From Candidatus Magasanikiibacteriota bacterium (GTDB taxonomy: Bacteria; Patescibacteriota; Patescibacteriia; Magasanikbacterales; GWA2-37-8), in contig CAIOJG010000060.1 of the NCBI GenBank assembly GCA_903858555.1, positions 1 to 19,225 on the forward strand: a DNA stretch of 19,225 nt. Direction: 5' to 3'. Below the pieces are notes generated by a model. The model made no database searches, was not told where the DNA came from, and worked only from the letters and a program-made list of their open reading frames with translations. Position numbers and translations under genes: made by a program. Position 1 is the stretch's first letter, and every line of letters starts with the position of its first letter. This document shows positions 17,001 to 19,225 of this stretch, piece by piece.

Positions 17001-17017
17001 AGCAATGTAATATTGCT
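17001..17017 (-). promoter_or_regulatory. Hairpin at the 5' end of the rpsU leader
   Basis: A perfect 6-bp inverted repeat (AGCAAT, 5-nt loop ATTAC, ATTGCT on the minus strand) begins within a base or two of the predicted transcription start of the rpsU promoter, so the mRNA would start with this stem-loop. No T-run follows, so it is not a typical terminator. A 5'-terminal hairpin could protect the message or take part in feedback on rpsU. The stem is short and AU-rich, so its stability is modest. Confidence 0.45.
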
Positions 17018-17023
17018 GATTAC

Positions 17024-17052
17024 AGTATATACTAATTATCGCTTATCGTCAA
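17024..17052 (-). promoter_or_regulatory. Sigma70-type promoter of rpsU and the downstream operon
   Basis: The -35 TTGACG (17047-17052) and the -10 TATACT (17024-17029) are separated by exactly 17 nt, and each matches consensus at five of six positions. The -35 overlaps the last codons of hisS. The predicted start point is near 17017, giving a leader of about 50 nt before the rpsU GTG. The -10 is inside a 10-bp perfect palindrome, AGTATATACT. This is the best promoter in the window and probably drives rpsU and the surface-protein genes. Confidence 0.75.
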
Positions 17053-18457
17053 ATTTTCCCAGCTTTCTTTTTAGGACAGTTATCAACTTTTTTTGGTCTA
17101 CAATTTCTTGGATTCCGGATTCCATATCACGGATAATAGCCGTGCCGTCTTGCACTTCTTTTTGACCGATAATTACGGCAAATGGAGCCTTGATGGCATC
17201 GGCCAATTCCAATTGAGTTTTCAAAGAAGTTTTGAAAAAGTTAAAAGAAATTTTAATATCACTGTTGCGTAATTGATCTACCATTTTTAAAGTCACACGA
17301 CGCGCCTCCTCACCGAGTTGAGCAATAAAAGCATCCACCGGAGTTTTTGGCATTTCGCGATTATTTTTATCATTGTATTGTTTGAGCGCTAAGACTGTAC
17401 GCTCTAAACCAATCGCCATACCAGCGGCTGGAGTTGGACGTCCACCCAATTCTTCTACCAACAAATCATAGCGTCCACCACCACCGAGTGCACTCTGTTG
17501 CCCTTCTTCACCACCTTCAGCAGCGTAGAATTCAAACACGGTGTGAGTGTAATAATTTAATCCGCGCACCAAAGTATTATCTAATTGATACGGAACACCA
17601 AGCTCATCTAAATATTCCAAAACTTTCATAAAATGATTTTTGGAATCCGCACCCAACCAATTGATAATTTGTGGAGCTTCTTCTTTTACCGGTTGACAAC
17701 GTTCTTCTTTGCAATCCAAAAGACGCATTGGATTTTTCACCAAACGGTTGCGACATTCTTCACACAAATAAGAGCGCTTGCTGCGGTAATAATTTACCAA
17801 TTCATTTTTATAATTCGCGCGTTCCGCTGGAGTACCGATACTATTTATTTTTACTTCAACTGGCAAACCCAAATCTCTGAAAAAATTTACACCAACTAAA
17901 ATAAGTTCGGCATCGGCAGCTGAATCGGCTTGTCCAAAAATTTCATAACCCGCCTGGTGAAACTGACGATAACGTCCGGCTTGAGGACGATCATGACGGA
18001 ACATTGGACCCCAATACCAGAGTTTTACCGGTTGAGGTAAATTGCTAAAACCGTGCATGATATAAGCACGTGCAGCGGCCGCGGTGAGCTCTGGACGCAT
18101 ACAAACCTTAGTGCCATCTTTATCCTCGAAAGTATACATTTCTTTGTCCACCACATCGGTACCTTTTCCAACCGCACGCACAAATAAACCGAGCTCTTCT
18201 AAAATCGGAGTTTCCAAACGTCCAAACTGAAAATGAGCCGCAATATTTTGTGCGCTGGCAAACATTGGTTTCCAATATTTTTCATCCTTTGGCAAAATAT
18301 CGTGCATGCCACGCAACAAACTAAAGGATTTTTTTCCACGTTCAGTCGCACCTTCTTTTTCTTTAACAACTTTTTCTTTCGCTACGGTCTTAACCGCTTT
18401 AACTGATTTTTTGATTTCCATTTTTTTTGGTTTAATTTTTTTATCTTTTTTAGCCAT
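17036..18457 (-). CDS. hisS: Histidyl-tRNA synthetase with Lys-rich N-terminal extension
   Basis: A class II aminoacyl-tRNA synthetase charging tRNA-His (473 residues). The catalytic core begins with LLRGMHDILP at 47-56. Other marks are RPELTAAAARAY (121-132), motif 2 FRHDRPQAGRYRQFHQAGYE (153-172), the His-specific signature LVRGLNYYTHTVFEF (296-310), GGGGRYDLL (325-333) and motif 3 GMAIGLERTV (346-355). A C-terminal anticodon-binding domain spans about 370-470. Four cysteines at 232, 235, 249 and 254 in the insertion domain form a CxxC...C...C pattern that could bind zinc. The first 46 residues are an extra tail, very rich in Lys, before the usual start of the fold. The ATG lies 14 nt after lepB and has no Shine-Dalgarno site. 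Confidence 0.96.
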   Translation of the reverse strand: MAKKDKKIKPKKMEIKKSVKAVKTVAKEKVVKEKEGATERGKKSFSLLRGMHDILPKDEKYWKPMFASAQNIAAHFQFGRLETPILEELGLFVRAVGKGTDVVDKEMYTFEDKDGTKVCMRPELTAAAARAYIMHGFSNLPQPVKLWYWGPMFRHDRPQAGRYRQFHQAGYEIFGQADSAADAELILVGVNFFRDLGLPVEVKINSIGTPAERANYKNELVNYYRSKRSYLCEECRNRLVKNPMRLLDCKEERCQPVKEEAPQIINWLGADSKNHFMKVLEYLDELGVPYQLDNTLVRGLNYYTHTVFEFYAAEGGEEGQQSALGGGGRYDLLVEELGGRPTPAAGMAIGLERTVLALKQYNDKNNREMPKTPVDAFIAQLGEEARRVTLKMVDQLRNSDIKISFNFFKTSLKTQLELADAIKAPFAVIIGQKEVQDGTAIIRDMESGIQEIVDQKKLITVLKRKLGKFDDKR

Positions 18458-18471
18458 ACTAAAAAAATAAA

Positions 18472-19077
18472 TTAATAAGTTGGTGTTTTAAAAACTTCAA
18501 TACGACTGAGTGGCCATCCGCGCACCCACGTGCGGCCGACAATCAAACTTTCATCGACAGTGCCAAAACGGCGCGAATCAAAACTGTTTGGTCTGTTGTC
18601 CCCCATTACAAAATATTGACCTTTATTCAATGCTTTAATTTCTTCACCATCAGTTTGCAAACCGTTTGGTAAATAATTTTCTTTAAGCAAGAATCCTTCC
18701 GGATGTTCGTCGTTGTAAATTGTAATCTGTCCTTCGGAAACTTTTATTCGTTCACCCGGTAAACCGATAATACGTTTCAAAAAATATTCTTTAGGATCAT
18801 TTGGATAATGGAACACGATGACATCGCCACGATGAGGCGCATGCAAGCGATAACTAAGCTCGTCAATAATTAAATATTCACGATCCATATATGTCGGCTC
18901 CATGGAAGCCCCTTTGACGTAAAAAGGTTTAAACAAAAAATAGCGCACCAAACCGATAGTAATACCGGCCAGCACCGCAACTTTAATAAATTCCAAAAGC
19001 GCCAAGCCTGCCTGAGCGCCATAGCGTTTTAAATAACGCCAAAAATTTGAGTTAAAAAGGTTTTTTTCAGTAGTCAT
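18472..19077 (-). CDS. lepB: Signal peptidase I
   Basis: Type I signal peptidase, a membrane-bound Ser/Lys protease that removes signal peptides from exported proteins. The 201-residue product has one N-terminal transmembrane helix (about 22-48), the catalytic serine in GASMEPTY (Ser58), the catalytic lysine in FLKRIIGLPGE (Lys101) and the box-E motif MGDNRPNSFDSRRFG (158-172). Length fits the Gram-positive-type short form. It presumably processes the signal peptides of the two pilin-headed proteins encoded nearby. The start is the ATG at the end of a short AT-rich leader without a Shine-Dalgarno site. hisS follows after 14 nt, so the two are probably co-transcribed. Confidence 0.96.
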   Translation of the reverse strand: MTTEKNLFNSNFWRYLKRYGAQAGLALLEFIKVAVLAGITIGLVRYFLFKPFYVKGASMEPTYMDREYLIIDELSYRLHAPHRGDVIVFHYPNDPKEYFLKRIIGLPGERIKVSEGQITIYNDEHPEGFLLKENYLPNGLQTDGEEIKALNKGQYFVMGDNRPNSFDSRRFGTVDESLIVGRTWVRGWPLSRIEVFKTPTY

Positions 19078-19096
19078 AAATATATTTAGTTGGTAT

Positions 19097-19125
19097 ATAC
19101 TACCCTATTTTTTGGGTTTTGGCAA
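19097..19125 (-). promoter_or_regulatory. Likely promoter of lepB-hisS
   Basis: The -35 TTGCCA (19120-19125, five of six consensus positions) is followed after 17 nt by TAGTAT (19097-19102, four of six). It starts just after the stop codon of the upstream gene. The start point would be near 19090, giving a leader of about a dozen nt to lepB. The -10 lies in an imperfect palindrome, GGTAGTATATACC (19092-19104). It is weaker than the rpsU promoter and may coexist with read-through from upstream. Confidence 0.5.
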
Positions 19126-19127
19126 AT

Positions 19128-19225
19128 TTAAAACTCTAGCTCCGCCAATCGTTTTTCCAACAGATTCCAGCCTTCTGGTGCCGACAAGTCAATTTTGTCG
19201 TTAGCCTCTTTGTTGATGAAATCGA
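19128..19225 (-). CDS. C-terminal end of an unidentified protein (partial)
   Basis: From the right edge one minus-strand frame reads 31 residues to a TAA stop: it begins DFINKEANDKIDL, continues SAPEGWNLLEKRL and ends AELEF. It is charged and probably helical at the end. The composition and position just upstream of lepB are consistent with a genuine coding sequence, but no motif allows identification and the N-terminal bulk lies outside the window. Other frames here carry early stops. Confidence 0.6.
   Translation of the reverse strand, partial: DFINKEANDKIDLSAPEGWNLLEKRLAELEF

Noticed and set aside
17001..17017. Hairpin read as a terminator for hisS
   Set aside because: The stem is only 6 AU-rich pairs and no T-run follows on either strand; its place right after a strong -10 fits a 5' leader better.
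19101..19120. ACCC/GGGT inverted repeat around a T-run as a terminator
   Set aside because: Stem of only 4 bp with the T-run inside the loop; it overlaps the spacer of the likely lepB promoter.
1..19225. CRISPR arrays, tRNA/rRNA genes, insertion sequences
   Set aside because: No regularly spaced direct repeats, no tRNA-like cloverleaf and no transposase motifs were seen; nearly all sequence is coding.

Overview
The window looks like a piece of a Patescibacteria (Candidate Phyla Radiation) chromosome, moderately AT-rich. Support: a VirB2-like pilin domain with the GGN-[DE]-EQI loop, of a kind common in these genomes, heads two secreted proteins; almost no gene has a Shine-Dalgarno site; genes are packed tightly on one strand; and surface proteins are rich in Ser/Thr and thrombospondin-type-3 (TSP3) repeats. 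Assignment below phylum level is not possible from this sequence. One probable TGA stop argues mildly against the TGA=Gly code of Gracilibacteria/SR1.

Every gene is on the minus strand, so transcription runs from right to left. At the right edge is the last 31 codons of an unidentified protein. Then come lepB (signal peptidase I) behind a likely promoter, and hisS (histidyl-tRNA synthetase). A near-consensus promoter overlapping the hisS stop drives a 5'-leader with a hairpin and a strong Shine-Dalgarno site, followed by rpsU (ribosomal protein bS21). After rpsU there are only small gaps or overlaps through eight genes: a 695-residue pilin-headed Ig-like protein, a 3,535-residue pilin-headed giant, two single-pass membrane proteins with calcium-type TSP3 repeats, ybeY (rRNA endonuclease), dgkA (undecaprenol/diacylglycerol kinase) and ftsA (cut by the left edge).

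The centre of interest is the surface-protein block at 2052-16708. It contains two proteins with signal peptides and VirB2-like two-helix pilin domains fused to external Ig-like domains, translationally coupled by an ATGA overlap. The giant carries about 150 cysteines, four IPT/TIG-like domains, about nine DUF4215-like Cys-rich modules, a family of short Cys repeats, an embedded pseudopilin-like globular domain and a C-terminal LamG-like lectin fold. Two smaller membrane proteins follow, sharing a cytosolic P-D-D-x-x-A-G motif and ending in Ser/Thr-rich tails. I infer a cell-surface apparatus, perhaps for attachment to a host or to polysaccharide, embedded in a translation/cell-division operon. 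The domain calls come from visible sequence patterns; the attachment role is inference.

No RNA genes, insertion sequences, CRISPR arrays or attachment sites were seen, and there is no gene-free stretch longer than about 70 bases.
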